Notes: generated by a model not told the origin, from the sequence alone. A DNA stretch of 64,000 nt from Glacieibacterium frigidum (GCF_007097155.1 NZ_VJWA01000001.1:682001-746000), one strand, 5' to 3'; positions 53,253-64,000 are shown, counted from the stretch's first letter. Numbers and translations are program-made.

Positions 53253-53911
53253 CCCCGCTCAGCATCTTCGACATGGACCGCACCATCACGCGCAGCGGCA
53301 CCTGGTCGCCGTGGCTGTTGTTCTGGGCGGCGCGCGAGGCGCCGTGGCGGCTGGCGCTGCTGCCCGTCGCGGCGGTGTTCGGCGCGGCCTATCTGGCGAA
53401 GCGCGTGTCGCGCGCCCGGCTGAAGGAGCTGAACCAGCGCCTGCTGATGGGCGACGCGGTACCGCGCGCCCGCGTCGAGGCGGCGGCGCGGGCGTTCACC
53501 GCGCGGCTGCTGGACCGCGGGGTGTTTCCGGACGCGCTCCTGCGGCTCGAGGCCGAGCGCGCGGCAGGGCGCCGCGTCGTGTTGGCGACCGCAAGCTGCG
53601 AATTCTACGTCCGCGCCATCGCCGACGCGCTGGGTGTCGCCGATGTCGTCGCGACGCGGTCGGTGTGGGACGGCGACGTGCTGCGGGCGCGGTTGGCGGG
53701 GCCGAACTGCTACGGCCAGGCCAAGCGCGACATGGTCGAGGCGTGGCTGGCCGCGGAAGGCCTGACCGGCGCGCCGATCCGCTTCTTCTCCGACCATGTC
53801 AGCGACGTGCCGATGTTCGAGCTTGCCGACGAGCAAGTGGTGACCACGCCGACCCCGAAACTGCGCGCCGTCGCCCAGGCGCGCGGCTGGCCGATCATCG
53901 ACTGGGTCTGA
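53249..53911 (+). CDS. HAD-IB family phosphatase-like protein
   Basis: A 220-residue HAD-superfamily protein. Motif I is FDMDRTITRSGTW (nucleophile Asp8), motif II the Ser/Thr of VLATASCEFYVRAIADALG, and motif III/IV the acidic pair in FFSDHVSDVPMFELAD. This is the subclass IB pattern shared with SerB-type phosphoserine phosphatases. A hydrophobic stretch at about 36-50 is the cap or a membrane-associated helix. Its start overlaps the nucleotidyltransferase gene, so the two probably act in one pathway; the substrate is unknown. Confidence 0.85.
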   Translation: MTPLSIFDMDRTITRSGTWSPWLLFWAAREAPWRLALLPVAAVFGAAYLAKRVSRARLKELNQRLLMGDAVPRARVEAAARAFTARLLDRGVFPDALLRLEAERAAGRRVVLATASCEFYVRAIADALGVADVVATRSVWDGDVLRARLAGPNCYGQAKRDMVEAWLAAEGLTGAPIRFFSDHVSDVPMFELADEQVVTTPTPKLRAVAQARGWPIIDWV

Positions 53912-53916
53912 ATACG

Positions 53917-53942
53917 AAAACGGGGGGCACATGGCCCCCCGT
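53917..53942 (-). terminator. Terminator shared by convergent genes
   Basis: ACGGGGGGC (53920-53928) pairs with GCCCCCCGT (53934-53942) around a 5-base loop. Read on the minus strand the stem is followed by TTTT, fitting termination of the metalloprotease gene that ends at 53970. It may also stop the HAD gene from the other side. Confidence 0.75.
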
Positions 53943-53969
53943 CACGCTGCCATGAAGGCAGTCGAGGCT

Positions 53970-55196
53970 TTAGGCGGTCGCGACGCCCGAGCGACGGCGG
54001 CGCGCTGCTGCGCCGACGAGGCCGAAGCCGCCGATCATCAGCGCCCAAGTGCCGGGCTCCGGCACCGCGATCGCTGCGGTCGTGTTCAGGATCTTCGTCG
54101 AGAACGACTTGGTCGGCGCTGCCAGCACGTCGAACGCGATGTTCCAGCCCATCGCGTCGTAGGCGGCGAGGTCGAGCGCGTCGATCACGCTCTGCTGGCC
54201 GAAGGCGACGGTCGGGTCGAGGATGCCGAGCTGCGGCTGGCCGGGGGTGTTGTCCTTCCAGTGCGACGCCTGACGACCGTCGCCATAGGTGCGGCCGGTC
54301 GACATGTAGGCCGGGCCGTTGGCACCCTGGAAGATGGTCAGGCCGCCGTCGATCGAGAAGTAGGGCGCATCGCCGTTGGCGATCGTGCCGCCGACCGCGA
54401 GGTCGAGAACGCCGACGCCGATCGCCGTGCTCGCGGCGCTGTAGCGGAACGAATCCCACACCGTGAAGATCGCGAAGTCGTCGAGGTTGCCCGTGAAGCC
54501 CGTGTTGGTGTCATAGACATCGACGCCCGAGCGGAAACCGAGCGCGTGGCCGATCTCGTGGATCGCGACGCCGATGAAGTCGATTGCGTTCGACGAGATG
54601 CCGTCTTCCGGGTTGAAGTCGAAGTTGAACTGGGTGCTGAACTGCACCGTGCCGTCGGCCTGGATGCCTGCGTTGGCGCCCGTGTAAGTCGGGGTGAAGC
54701 CCAGCGCCTTCAGCAGCGAGGTGTTCGCCGAGAACACGGCGTTGTTGCCGCTCTGGTCGTTGTCGAGCACGCGGGTCAGCGGCAGGGCAACGCCGGTGCC
54801 GTCCTGGCGCGGACCGGAAATCAGCGCGTCGAAGGTCGCGAAACCCGGATCGCCGGCGACCGGCGTCAGGGTCGGCAGGACGGCGCGCTGGTCGAGGCGC
54901 GAGTTGCCGGTCGCCTTGATCTGGGCGAGCGTCTGCTCGGCACTGACGACCTGCGTCGTGCTGCCGGTCGAGCCGAGGACGTTCGGCGCGAGCTGCGAGA
55001 AGCCGACGTTCAGCTTGACGTTGACGTCGTTGGTGATGAGGTTTTCCCAGAAGTTCGCGGCGGCGCGGAAGCCGTCATACGCCTGGGTACCCGGGGTGAC
55101 GTTGTTGAGATTGCGCAGTTCGATGGTCAGCGCATTGGCCGGAACGGCGGCGGCGCTCGCCAGCAGGGCGGCCCCGATCAACTTGGTGAAGCGCAT
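53970..55196 (-). CDS. Secreted zinc metalloprotease, PEPxxWA-CTERM, copy 1
   Basis: A 408-residue secreted protein of the NF038122-type putative metalloproteases. Signal peptide about 1-22 (AVPANA). The opening LTIELRN and AANFWENLITNDVNVKLNVG are shared almost residue for residue in pattern with the paralogue at 56952. The zinc motif is IDFIGVAIHEIGHALGFRSG (first His near 213). The tail is VPEPGTWALMIGGFGLVG with Arg-rich AAARRRR. It should be exported, cell-surface anchored or released through an exosortase, and cleave proteins, though substrates are unknown. Related to the 56952 gene by duplication. Confidence 0.88.
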   Translation of the reverse strand: MRFTKLIGAALLASAAAVPANALTIELRNLNNVTPGTQAYDGFRAAANFWENLITNDVNVKLNVGFSQLAPNVLGSTGSTTQVVSAEQTLAQIKATGNSRLDQRAVLPTLTPVAGDPGFATFDALISGPRQDGTGVALPLTRVLDNDQSGNNAVFSANTSLLKALGFTPTYTGANAGIQADGTVQFSTQFNFDFNPEDGISSNAIDFIGVAIHEIGHALGFRSGVDVYDTNTGFTGNLDDFAIFTVWDSFRYSAASTAIGVGVLDLAVGGTIANGDAPYFSIDGGLTIFQGANGPAYMSTGRTYGDGRQASHWKDNTPGQPQLGILDPTVAFGQQSVIDALDLAAYDAMGWNIAFDVLAAPTKSFSTKILNTTAAIAVPEPGTWALMIGGFGLVGAAARRRRSGVATA

Positions 55197-55696
55197 GAAT
55201 TTTTCCCTCTCTCACGGTGTGTGATCCCGCAGGGCAAGCGGCCGTCGTGGTGCCGCCGCATTTGCGGTCTGAGCACCACGAGCGGCCTCGCCACCCCACT
55301 CACGCCCCCGCTCCCTCCGCGACGCCGTTGACATTGATTAAGACAGAATATTGCGAGTCCATAGTGTAATAATACCACAAAGCCCTTTAATCATAATTCG
55401 TTACGGACATGATACGGGGCGCCCGAATCGGGTACGGCGGTGTTTTCGGTTGGCGACCGGATCTTCAGAGGGTCGGAAGCCTCGTCGGCACCGTTTTCGA
55501 GCCGACCTGCCCATGAAAACTGCGGCATCTTCGCAACACCCGGCCAAAATCTGACGGCAAAATCCCTAATGTCTGTTAATTACAATGATTTCGGCCGTCG
55601 CCGGCGATGACGGCGGCTTGTCGAAATCAATCGCTGCAATTTACAATTTTTCTCGTGCGAAACATTCCTCGCGCCGGGTCCAAAAGGGGTAAGTTC
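55197..55696. promoter_or_regulatory. Divergent intergenic region of 500 bases
   Basis: The gap between divergent secreted-protease genes. It includes the inverted repeat at 55240-55287 and an AT-rich block from about 55325 to 55400, unusual in this DNA, containing TTGACA (55328-55333) that could be a -35 element. No convincing -10 partner was fixed. A second AT-rich block lies near 55560-55660. No gene was recognised; short frames here lack support. Confidence 0.5.
55240..55287. repeat. Nested inverted repeat upstream of metalloprotease copy 1
   Basis: TCGTGGTGC (ending 55253) pairs with GCACCACGA (starting 55273), extended by GGCCG/CGGCC after a one-base bulge. Inside it CCGCA and TGCGG (55256-55267) form a second small stem. 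It lies 44-91 bases before the start of the minus-strand metalloprotease and may form a structured 5' leader or a protein site. Confidence 0.55.
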
Positions 55697-56857
55697 ATGC
55701 GATTCAGTACGTTTGCTTTGCTTGGTGCAGCAGCGCTCGCGCCGCTTTCGGCGGCGCACGCCGCACCTCGGGTCGCCACGGGCAGCCTCAACGGCGTCGA
55801 CTGGCGGGCGGAGAGCCGGATCATCGGCCAGACGTCGACCGCCACGGTCGTCGGCGGCGGCAACCCGATCTATCTCGGCACGGCGGCGCAGTATCGCGGC
55901 ACCGTCGGCCTGCTGATGGATTACGGCGCGGGCGGCGCGTTCGTCTGCTCGGGCAGCCTCAGCGCGAATGGCACGTCGATCATCACTGCCGCGCATTGCG
56001 TCAGCGACGGCACGTCGGCGCGGCCCAACAGCGTCACCGCGTTCTTCTACAATCCGGCCCAGGGCGATGCGGCCGAGACGCCGATCTACAGCATCGGCTC
56101 GCCGGGCGTGACCGCGGTCGACGTCGGCTTCATCCACGTGAATCCGCTGTATACCGGCGAAGTCATCGACCAGAACGACATCGCGGTGCTCAAGCTGACG
56201 GCGCCGGCCCCTTCGTTCGCGGTCGGCTATGACCTGTACACCGGCAATGATCTGACCGGCCTCGGCTTCAACGTCGCCGGCTACGGCGGTCGTTCGGACG
56301 TCGGCGGTGCGCTCGGCCAGAACCTCGGCACCGGCCGTCTGCGCCAGGGTGACAACCGCTACGACTTCGCCTTCGGCGACGACGACTTCGGCGGCTTCTT
56401 TACCGATGTCGTCGACGGCACGAACTTCTTCGGCACCGCCGACATCGAGTTCTCGTACGTCTCGGACTTCGACAACGGGCTGGCTGCCAACGATGCCTCG
56501 TGCCGCCTCGCGACCCTCGGCCTCGGCGTCGCAGCGAGCGACAAATACTGCAACACCGGCGTCGGAGCGCTCGAGGTCAACATCGCCGGTGGCGACTCGG
56601 GTGGCCCCGGCTTCATCGACGGCAAGCTCGCGTCGGTGAACAGCTACGGCCTGTCGTTCGGCGCGACCTTCGGTGACTTCAATCCGGGCCTGAACAGCAG
56701 CTGGGGCGAGTTCAGCGGCTATGCGCCGATCTTCGCCAGCCTCGCCTTCGTCCAGGGCGCAATCCCTGAGCCCGGCACCTGGGTGATGATGATCGGCGGC
56801 TTCGGCCTGGTCGGTGCGGCGTCGCGCCGTGCTCGCAGGGCTGCGCTGACCGCCTGA
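55697..56857 (+). CDS. Trypsin-like serine protease with PEP-CTERM tail
   Basis: A 386-residue secreted S1-family protease. ATG 55697 follows AAGGGG by 7 bases. Signal peptide about 1-20 (LSAAHA). The triad is His100 (SIITAAHCVSDG), Asp161 (QNDIAVLKL) and Ser301 (VAGGDSGGPGF-type, here NIAGGDSGGPGF). Cys pairs bracket the His and Ser regions. The sorting signal is IPEPGTWVMMIGGFGLVG followed by RRARR; it has Trp-Val where most have Trp-Ala. It is flanked by two metalloprotease paralogues, both on the opposite strand. Confidence 0.9.
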   Translation: MRFSTFALLGAAALAPLSAAHAAPRVATGSLNGVDWRAESRIIGQTSTATVVGGGNPIYLGTAAQYRGTVGLLMDYGAGGAFVCSGSLSANGTSIITAAHCVSDGTSARPNSVTAFFYNPAQGDAAETPIYSIGSPGVTAVDVGFIHVNPLYTGEVIDQNDIAVLKLTAPAPSFAVGYDLYTGNDLTGLGFNVAGYGGRSDVGGALGQNLGTGRLRQGDNRYDFAFGDDDFGGFFTDVVDGTNFFGTADIEFSYVSDFDNGLAANDASCRLATLGLGVAASDKYCNTGVGALEVNIAGGDSGGPGFIDGKLASVNSYGLSFGATFGDFNPGLNSSWGEFSGYAPIFASLAFVQGAIPEPGTWVMMIGGFGLVGAASRRARRAALTA

Positions 56858-56880
56858 TCGGCATAGGCGTGAACGAAAGA

Positions 56881-56910
56881 GGGGAGGGGCCGCGGCCCCT
56901 CCCCTTTTTT
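56881..56910 (+). terminator. Strong intrinsic terminator of the serine protease gene
   Basis: GGGGAGGGGCC pairs perfectly with GGCCCCTCCCC (56881-56904, 2-base loop region GC) and is followed directly by six T residues (56905-56910). It lies 23 bases after the stop. Confidence 0.92.
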
Positions 56911-56920
56911 GCGTCCCGGT

Positions 56921-56942
56921 GATGCGCCGTTTCCGGCGCATC
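56921..56942 (-). terminator. Second stem-loop, before the end of metalloprotease copy 2
   Basis: GATGCGCCG (56921-56929) pairs perfectly with CGGCGCATC (56934-56942) around TTTC. It follows the minus-strand stop at 56952 by 9 bases. No T-tract follows on that strand, so its strength is uncertain. Confidence 0.5.
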
Positions 56943-56951
56943 ACGTCTTGG

Positions 56952-58178
56952 TCAGGCGGCGGTCGCCACGCGGCGGCGCGCCCGCAGCGAGCTGCCGACC
57001 ATCCCGAAGCCGCCGATCATCAGCGCCCAGCTCGCCGGCTCGGGGATCCCCGCCAGCACCGCGACCTGCGCGGTCGAGAAGTTGTAGCCCTGGTTCTGCG
57101 CGACGTTGAAGTTGATGTTCCAGCCGATCGCATCGAACGCCGCGAGGTCGAGGGCGGTGATCGAGTCCATCTCGCCGTCGCAGGCGTAGGGGTTCATGAT
57201 GCCGATGAAGTTCGCGCAGGTATTGTTCGACTTCCAGTGCGACGCCTGCCACCCGTCACCATTGTACGACCCCGTCGAGAAGCCGGCGAGGTTGGTCGCG
57301 CCGCCATTGATCGAGAAGTAGCTGTTGGTGCCGGTCGACCAGTCGAGCACCGGACCGGTGCCCGGGGCGATGTTGGTCGGATCGTTGCTGTAGCGGTACA
57401 GGTCGAGCACGCTGCCCCACGAGAACTGCTGCGCGGGCAGGTTGCGGCACTGGATCGGCGACGCGGCCGAACCGCAGTTCGCGGTCGCTGCCGGGCCGCC
57501 GGTGCCGAGATAGTCGTAGTCGTCGACGCCGCTGACGAAGCCGAGCGCATGGCCGAACTCGTGGATCGCGACGCCGATGAAGTCGATCGTGTTCGCCGAG
57601 ATGCCGTCGCGCGGATCGAAGTCGAAAGCGAAGTCAGAGCTGAAGGTCACCTCGGCGTCTGCGGCGTTGGGATCGTAGTCATAGCCCAGCGCCTTGCCGT
57701 TGGCGGTGGTGAAATACAGGTTGCGGTTGTTGAAGCCGTTGGCGTTGTTGGTCGGCGTGTCCCATGCCTTGGTGTTGTTGTTGATGCCGTTGCCCGTGCC
57801 CGCTCCGGCACGGTAGCCCGGGGTGATCATGCTGAGCCCAGCGCCGGTGGGCAGGTTGTTCGTGGCGACCGTGTCGATCGTGCTGGTCGCGCCCGCGTTG
57901 AGCTGGTTGCGCACGCTGACGAAGGTGCGCTCGTCGTAGCTGCTGCCGGTGCCGCCGATGATGTTCGGCCCGAGCGGACCGAAGGAGATATCGAAGTTGA
58001 CGTTGACGTCGTTGGTGATGACGCTCTCCCAATAGAGCGCCGCGGCACGGAAACCGCGCGCTGCCTGCTCGTCGATCGCCGCGCCATTGTCGCGGAGCGT
58101 GATGGTCAGCGCCGACGCCGGCGCCGCGGACGCCATGCCGACGAGCATGGCTGTGGTGCACAAAAGCCTGATATTCAT
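56952..58178 (-). CDS. Secreted zinc metalloprotease, PEPxxWA-CTERM, copy 2
   Basis: A 408-residue paralogue of the protein at 53970, the same length. Signal peptide about 1-23 (SAAPASA). Shared features are LTITLRDNG, the YWESVITNDVNVNFDISFG block and the zinc motif DFIGVAIHEFGHALGFVSG (first His near 205). It differs by an insertion after the zinc site containing Cys pairs (ATANCGSAASPIQCRNL) and NNTCANFIG...ACDG further on, which copy 1 lacks. Tail IPEPASWALMIGGFGMVG then RARRR. Probably an exported protease with different stability or substrate. Confidence 0.88.
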   Translation of the reverse strand: MNIRLLCTTAMLVGMASAAPASALTITLRDNGAAIDEQAARGFRAAALYWESVITNDVNVNFDISFGPLGPNIIGGTGSSYDERTFVSVRNQLNAGATSTIDTVATNNLPTGAGLSMITPGYRAGAGTGNGINNNTKAWDTPTNNANGFNNRNLYFTTANGKALGYDYDPNAADAEVTFSSDFAFDFDPRDGISANTIDFIGVAIHEFGHALGFVSGVDDYDYLGTGGPAATANCGSAASPIQCRNLPAQQFSWGSVLDLYRYSNDPTNIAPGTGPVLDWSTGTNSYFSINGGATNLAGFSTGSYNGDGWQASHWKSNNTCANFIGIMNPYACDGEMDSITALDLAAFDAIGWNINFNVAQNQGYNFSTAQVAVLAGIPEPASWALMIGGFGMVGSSLRARRRVATAA

Positions 58179-58325
58179 TTGATTGTTCCCCTCTGTGCGG
58201 TCCCCTCAACCGCATGCTGCACTGCAACTTATCGCAGCCGTATTGGCTAGTGCAGGAAAGACACAATGCCGGATTTATCAGGCTTTTGATGCCTGACAGT
58301 CGGGCAGATCGACGATCGGCCCAGG

Positions 58326-58709
58326 CTAGAGGCAGGGCATCCGCTTGAAGCGGCGTCCGGGCATCAAATTATAGGCGTGCGCCGTACCGTCGCCGTCGCG
58401 GACCTCCAGCGCCAGCCCCGTCGCGGTTTGCCGTGCGATGAAGCGGACCGGGCGGATCGGCGGCGGCGCATCGGCGTCCTGCGGCCCGGGGGTGTGGATC
58501 TCGCGGTGGCCGCGTGCACTGAAACCGCCACGCGCGTCGCTGCTGACGGGGCCGTCGATCGTCGCGGCGGCGCAATCCTCGACGAAGCGGCCGCCCGTCG
58601 CGGTCAGCGTCAGGGTGGCGCGGTCGCCGCTCCACTCGCCGATCAGGGGTGCAGCTGACGTCATCGAAGCCCCCGTCATCATCACGATCGCGAAGAGCGA
58701 TTTCATCAT
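58326..58709 (-). CDS. Small exported protein of unknown function
   Basis: A 127-residue protein with a signal peptide (about 1-19, GASMTSAA). Tandem ATGs at 58709 and 58706 are both possible starts. The mature chain has GEWSGDRATLTLTATGGRF, a Cys in VEDCAAATIDGPV, and ends with Cys in FKRMPCL, which may form one disulphide. It resembles small secreted beta-barrel proteins of unknown function annotated only as hypothetical. It lies among PEP-CTERM genes but has no sorting tail. Confidence 0.7.
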   Translation of the reverse strand: MMKSLFAIVMMTGASMTSAAPLIGEWSGDRATLTLTATGGRFVEDCAAATIDGPVSSDARGGFSARGHREIHTPGPQDADAPPPIRPVRFIARQTATGLALEVRDGDGTAHAYNLMPGRRFKRMPCL

Positions 58710-58775
58710 GGCTGTAGCCTGACACGAACACGGGGGCCGCGCCAGCGACCCCCGCATCCTTCTGCTGACCGGAAA

Positions 58776-60452
58776 TCAGGCAGTCGCGTAGCCCGACCGC
58801 GACCGGCGCGCCTGGGCGCCGACAAGGCCGAAGCCGATGATCAGCATCGCCCAGGTCGTCGGCTCGGGAACGCCGCCGACATTGATCGCTGCGATATACG
58901 TGCCCCAGCGCGAGCCGCCGGTGCCGCCCGGATGGCCGCCGGCCGCATTGTTGTACTCGCGCGCAAACGTGCCGCTGACCCAGAAGGTGTGGAAGCTCGT
59001 CGGGTCGGTGGTGACGGTCGCATAATCCGCCCAGCGCTGCCGTCCGGCGAACGTCTGACCGAAGAGACTGCCGTTGTGGTAATCGTCGGTGTCGCTGACG
59101 CGGAGCACGATCTCCGCCCCCGTCGAGTTGAGACCGCCGATGGCCGTCGTCATGAACGTCCGCGCCGCGAGCGTGATGCGCCCGTCGGTGGGATCGAGAC
59201 CCGAACGGTTATAGGCGACCACGACCTGACCGATCGAGTTCACCGACAGCGACCCCTGGTAATAGTCGTGGGTCGAGTCGCCGATCGTCGTCTCCGACAG
59301 CACGGCGTTGGTCAGCGAGTCGAGGATCGTCACGCGGACCTGCGTGAACTGTCCGCCGAGCGGCGTCACGGTGTGGACGCTGTAGATCTTGCCGTCGTTC
59401 TCGAAGGCGCTGCTGCTGATCTGATCGCCGAACGTGTCGATGATCCGCTGGTTTGCCGGGATTGCGACCGACGGCTGACGTCCGGCTGCGTTGTCGGTGT
59501 AGGTCGTCCCGATCGTCGTGCTGGCGGTCGCGGTGCGCACGGCGCCTGCGGTGCCGGCGTTGAGAACGTCATAGCGCGTCAGGCCATAGTCGTTGATCGA
59601 CGCGGCGATGATGTTGCCCGTCGTCGTCACTTCACGGCTGTTGACGCCCTGGATGGCGAAGCCGCGGGTGAAGTCGTTGCCGCTCGAGGCGCTGTTGAAC
59701 GGCGTCTCGAACTTGACGTTGTTCGCGACCGTCGGACCGGTCTTGTTGAACAGGTCGGAGAGCGGGATGACGTTGAGCGTCGTGCCGCGGAAGCTGTTCG
59801 CTCCGCCGTTGGTCGCGGGCGCGAAGTTGTTCGTGCCGATGTAGATGGCGTTGGTGTCCATCGCGAGCGTCGGATAGTCGGCGGTGCCGCCGAAGCCGAG
59901 ACCGGCATAGCCCTGGAACTGGGTCGCCTGCCACGGGCCGTTCGCGTCGGCGGTCTTCGAAACCGCGATCTGGATGTTGCGCGCATCGGCCGCGAAGGAC
60001 AGCGCGATCCAGCGGTTGGCCTGCGCGTTGTACAGCACGCGCGAGTCGCCGTTGGCGCCGGGCTGGCCGAGGGCGGACCAGAATGCGAGGTCGGACTGGA
60101 ACGATTGGCGCGTGCCCGTCGCCTTGTCGTACACGGCGACACCGCCGTTCACGAACTGCATGTACTGGGTGCGGCCGACGGCACCGATGGTGTCGGGCGG
60201 GATGAAGTTGCGGCCAACGGCGGCGACGTCATACTGGCTGATGCCTTCGAAGCCCGCCTGGATCATGCCCTGGTTGAAGACCGGGTCCGAGATGCCGGCA
60301 TTGTCGACGCCGAAGACTTCGCCGAGGTCGGGCGTGATCGCCCTGGGCTTCTTGAATTCATAATAGGTCTTGATCAGGTGCTCTTCGGCGCTCGCGGCCG
60401 ACGCGATGCTCATCACTGCGGCCGACGCGGCCAACACATGAAACAACTTCAT
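58776..60452 (-). CDS. PEPxxWA-CTERM protein, propeller-like
   Basis: A 558-residue secreted protein starting at ATG 60452 with AGGGGG 7 bases upstream. Signal peptide about 1-22 (ASAASA). The body has repeated blade-like segments with Trp and Asp (FIPPDTIGAVGRTQYMQFVN, YNAQANRWIALSFAADARNI, DYPTLAMDTNAIYIGTNNF, GRQRWADYATVTTDPTSFHT), typical of large secreted beta-propeller-type proteins of unknown role. No catalytic motif recognised. The tail is VPEPTTWAMLIIGFGLVG followed by RRSR. It follows acnA by 263 bases and its terminator. Confidence 0.87.
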   Translation of the reverse strand: MKLFHVLAASAAVMSIASAASAEEHLIKTYYEFKKPRAITPDLGEVFGVDNAGISDPVFNQGMIQAGFEGISQYDVAAVGRNFIPPDTIGAVGRTQYMQFVNGGVAVYDKATGTRQSFQSDLAFWSALGQPGANGDSRVLYNAQANRWIALSFAADARNIQIAVSKTADANGPWQATQFQGYAGLGFGGTADYPTLAMDTNAIYIGTNNFAPATNGGANSFRGTTLNVIPLSDLFNKTGPTVANNVKFETPFNSASSGNDFTRGFAIQGVNSREVTTTGNIIAASINDYGLTRYDVLNAGTAGAVRTATASTTIGTTYTDNAAGRQPSVAIPANQRIIDTFGDQISSSAFENDGKIYSVHTVTPLGGQFTQVRVTILDSLTNAVLSETTIGDSTHDYYQGSLSVNSIGQVVVAYNRSGLDPTDGRITLAARTFMTTAIGGLNSTGAEIVLRVSDTDDYHNGSLFGQTFAGRQRWADYATVTTDPTSFHTFWVSGTFAREYNNAAGGHPGGTGGSRWGTYIAAINVGGVPEPTTWAMLIIGFGLVGAQARRSRSGYATA

Positions 60453-60636
60453 TGAAACCCCCTGATAAAATTTTCTTCCGATCAGCCCCTCTCGCCGACG
60501 CAATAATGATCTGCCTGCTTGGCGCACTTGGCAAGCAACCATTGTTAGCCTGCACGCAAGATTCTTCCCGGACGGCCGTTAAACTGTGCCGAGTCAAAGG
60601 TTTGGCTAAATTTCCGGGCTTTTTGTCTTGCGCGTG

Positions 60637-60666
60637 CCAAAAAGAAGGGGGAGCCGAAGCTCCCCC
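60637..60666 (-). terminator. Intrinsic terminator of acnA
   Basis: GGGGGAGC (60647-60654) pairs perfectly with GCTCCCCC (60659-60666) around CGAA. Read on the minus strand it is followed by TTCTTTTTGG. It lies about 50 bases after the acnA stop. Confidence 0.85.
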
Positions 60667-60715
60667 AATTTCAACGTCTTAAAGAAAATGCCGGCACCGC
60701 CGGACAAGTGCGCGG

Positions 60716-63403
<2,688 letters not shown>

Positions 63404-63562
63404 GTGCGTGTCCCTGCGTCTTGCTGCAGGTGCGTCGTAGCAAAGGGGTGGGGTGGGGGCTAGGGCGCGCGGTGCATGGGTATTCGTATAGGGTTTCGGG
63501 CTGCACGATGTGCTGCCGACCTTTGCGCCCCGGTAGTTCTGTCTCAGACCTGCTGGAGCGTT

Positions 63563-64000
63563 TTAGCTACCGTGATACTTCCAATCCAGTCTGAACGTAT
63601 CGGGAAGCTCAAAGATACCGACAATGGTTCTTATGGTCGAAAGAGCTAAATTCGTTTCTTCAACGGTTGGGTGATATCCATGGTGAGCAACGCGGTTCCT
63701 AAGTTCTCTGACCGCATTCGCGCGCTTGATCAACGACCCACGGTCACCGTTATAGAAACTGAGTAGTGCCGGCAGCATGGCATTTACAATGAATTTCAAT
63801 GTGGTTTCCCGAGGAGCCTTGCTAAATATTCTCGCTCCACGTTGGGTGCGCGTCATTCGACGGCGGGCCGCAAGCAACGCTACTTCGAATATAGACGTTG
63901 CCTCAACAATGGCCGCCCGTGGACGCTTACCCGGAAATGCCAGCTCAGCTAGCCTTTCTAACTCTATCAAATTCTCGGTTAGCTGGAAACCGTGACGCGT
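63563..64000 (-). CDS. HEPN-like protein, 5' end outside the window
   Basis: The frame is open from the right edge to a stop at 63563, giving at least 145 residues, so the start lies beyond 64000 (a TTG at 63970 is only an internal candidate). It is mostly helical. The segment RELRNRVAHHGYHP has the RNxxxH pattern of HEPN domains, which include nucleotide-binding and RNase toxins in defence systems. No fused domain is visible. Base composition is clearly less GC-rich than the rest of the window, and codon use differs, which suggests a horizontally acquired gene. Confidence 0.6.
   Translation of the reverse strand, partial: TRHGFQLTENLIELERLAELAFPGKRPRAAIVEATSIFEVALLAARRRMTRTQRGARIFSKAPRETTLKFIVNAMLPALLSFYNGDRGSLIKRANAVRELRNRVAHHGYHPTVEETNLALSTIRTIVGIFELPDTFRLDWKYHGS

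Overview
The window is chromosomal DNA from a high-GC alphaproteobacterium, most likely a Sphingomonas-like member of the Sphingomonadales. The main evidence is seven proteins ending in the PEPxxWA-CTERM sorting signal (a PEP motif, Trp-Ala, one hydrophobic helix and an Arg-rich tail). A complete suf operon, a single RelA/SpoT homologue, an MlaEFD set with a STAS-MlaE fusion, and the general gene complement agree with this. Genes are tightly packed and many overlap by ATGA or GTGA.

Layout. 1-2321: the end of an autotransporter, a tri-haem cytochrome c, the decayed end of an outer-membrane barrel gene and a small exported protein. 2729-8637 is the most interesting region. A LuxR-type regulator precedes five co-directional genes: a very repetitive Asn/Ser/Thr/Asp-rich secreted protein, a small secreted protein, a C39-type cysteine peptidase, another small secreted protein, and an outer-membrane barrel with an N-terminal coiled coil. 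The last three match the order, sizes and domains of FapD-FapE-FapF of the Pseudomonas functional-amyloid system, so I read this as a diverged Fap-like amyloid secretion locus. 8647-12442: periplasmic aldehyde oxidoreductase paoABC. 12555-14495: a DUF4394 autotransporter. 14622-20631: mutS, glnD and a TMEM175-type channel. 20679-25009: a PEP-CTERM protein, malic enzyme, a hydrolase and a DUF2188 protein.

25068-31399: the iron-sulphur assembly operon (Rrf2 regulator, sufB, lipoprotein, sufC, sufD, sufS, sufT-like, sufA, lipoprotein). 31503-34625: a tiny PEP-CTERM protein, a histidine kinase/response regulator pair, rpsU and an FKBP isomerase. 35122-38693 (minus strand): pyrE, a beta-lactamase-fold protein, pdxJ, acpS and lepB. 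38800-48182: a CsgG-like protein, the (p)ppGpp synthetase/hydrolase, an M48 protease, pepN and a large PEP-CTERM protein. 48321-53911: a UPF0114 membrane protein, the Mla lipid-transport genes and a divergent nucleotidyltransferase/HAD pair. 53970-60452: a cluster of secreted PEP-CTERM proteins, including two paralogous metalloproteases either side of a trypsin-like protease. 60716-63403 is acnA. A HEPN-like gene runs off the right edge.

Three inverted pairs of a REP-type repeat (about 36 bases per arm) lie at 24639, 34636 and 39800, all between tail-to-tail genes. No rRNA, tRNA, CRISPR array, transposase or phage gene was seen. All functions are inferred from sequence motifs and remembered family features; no database search was possible.
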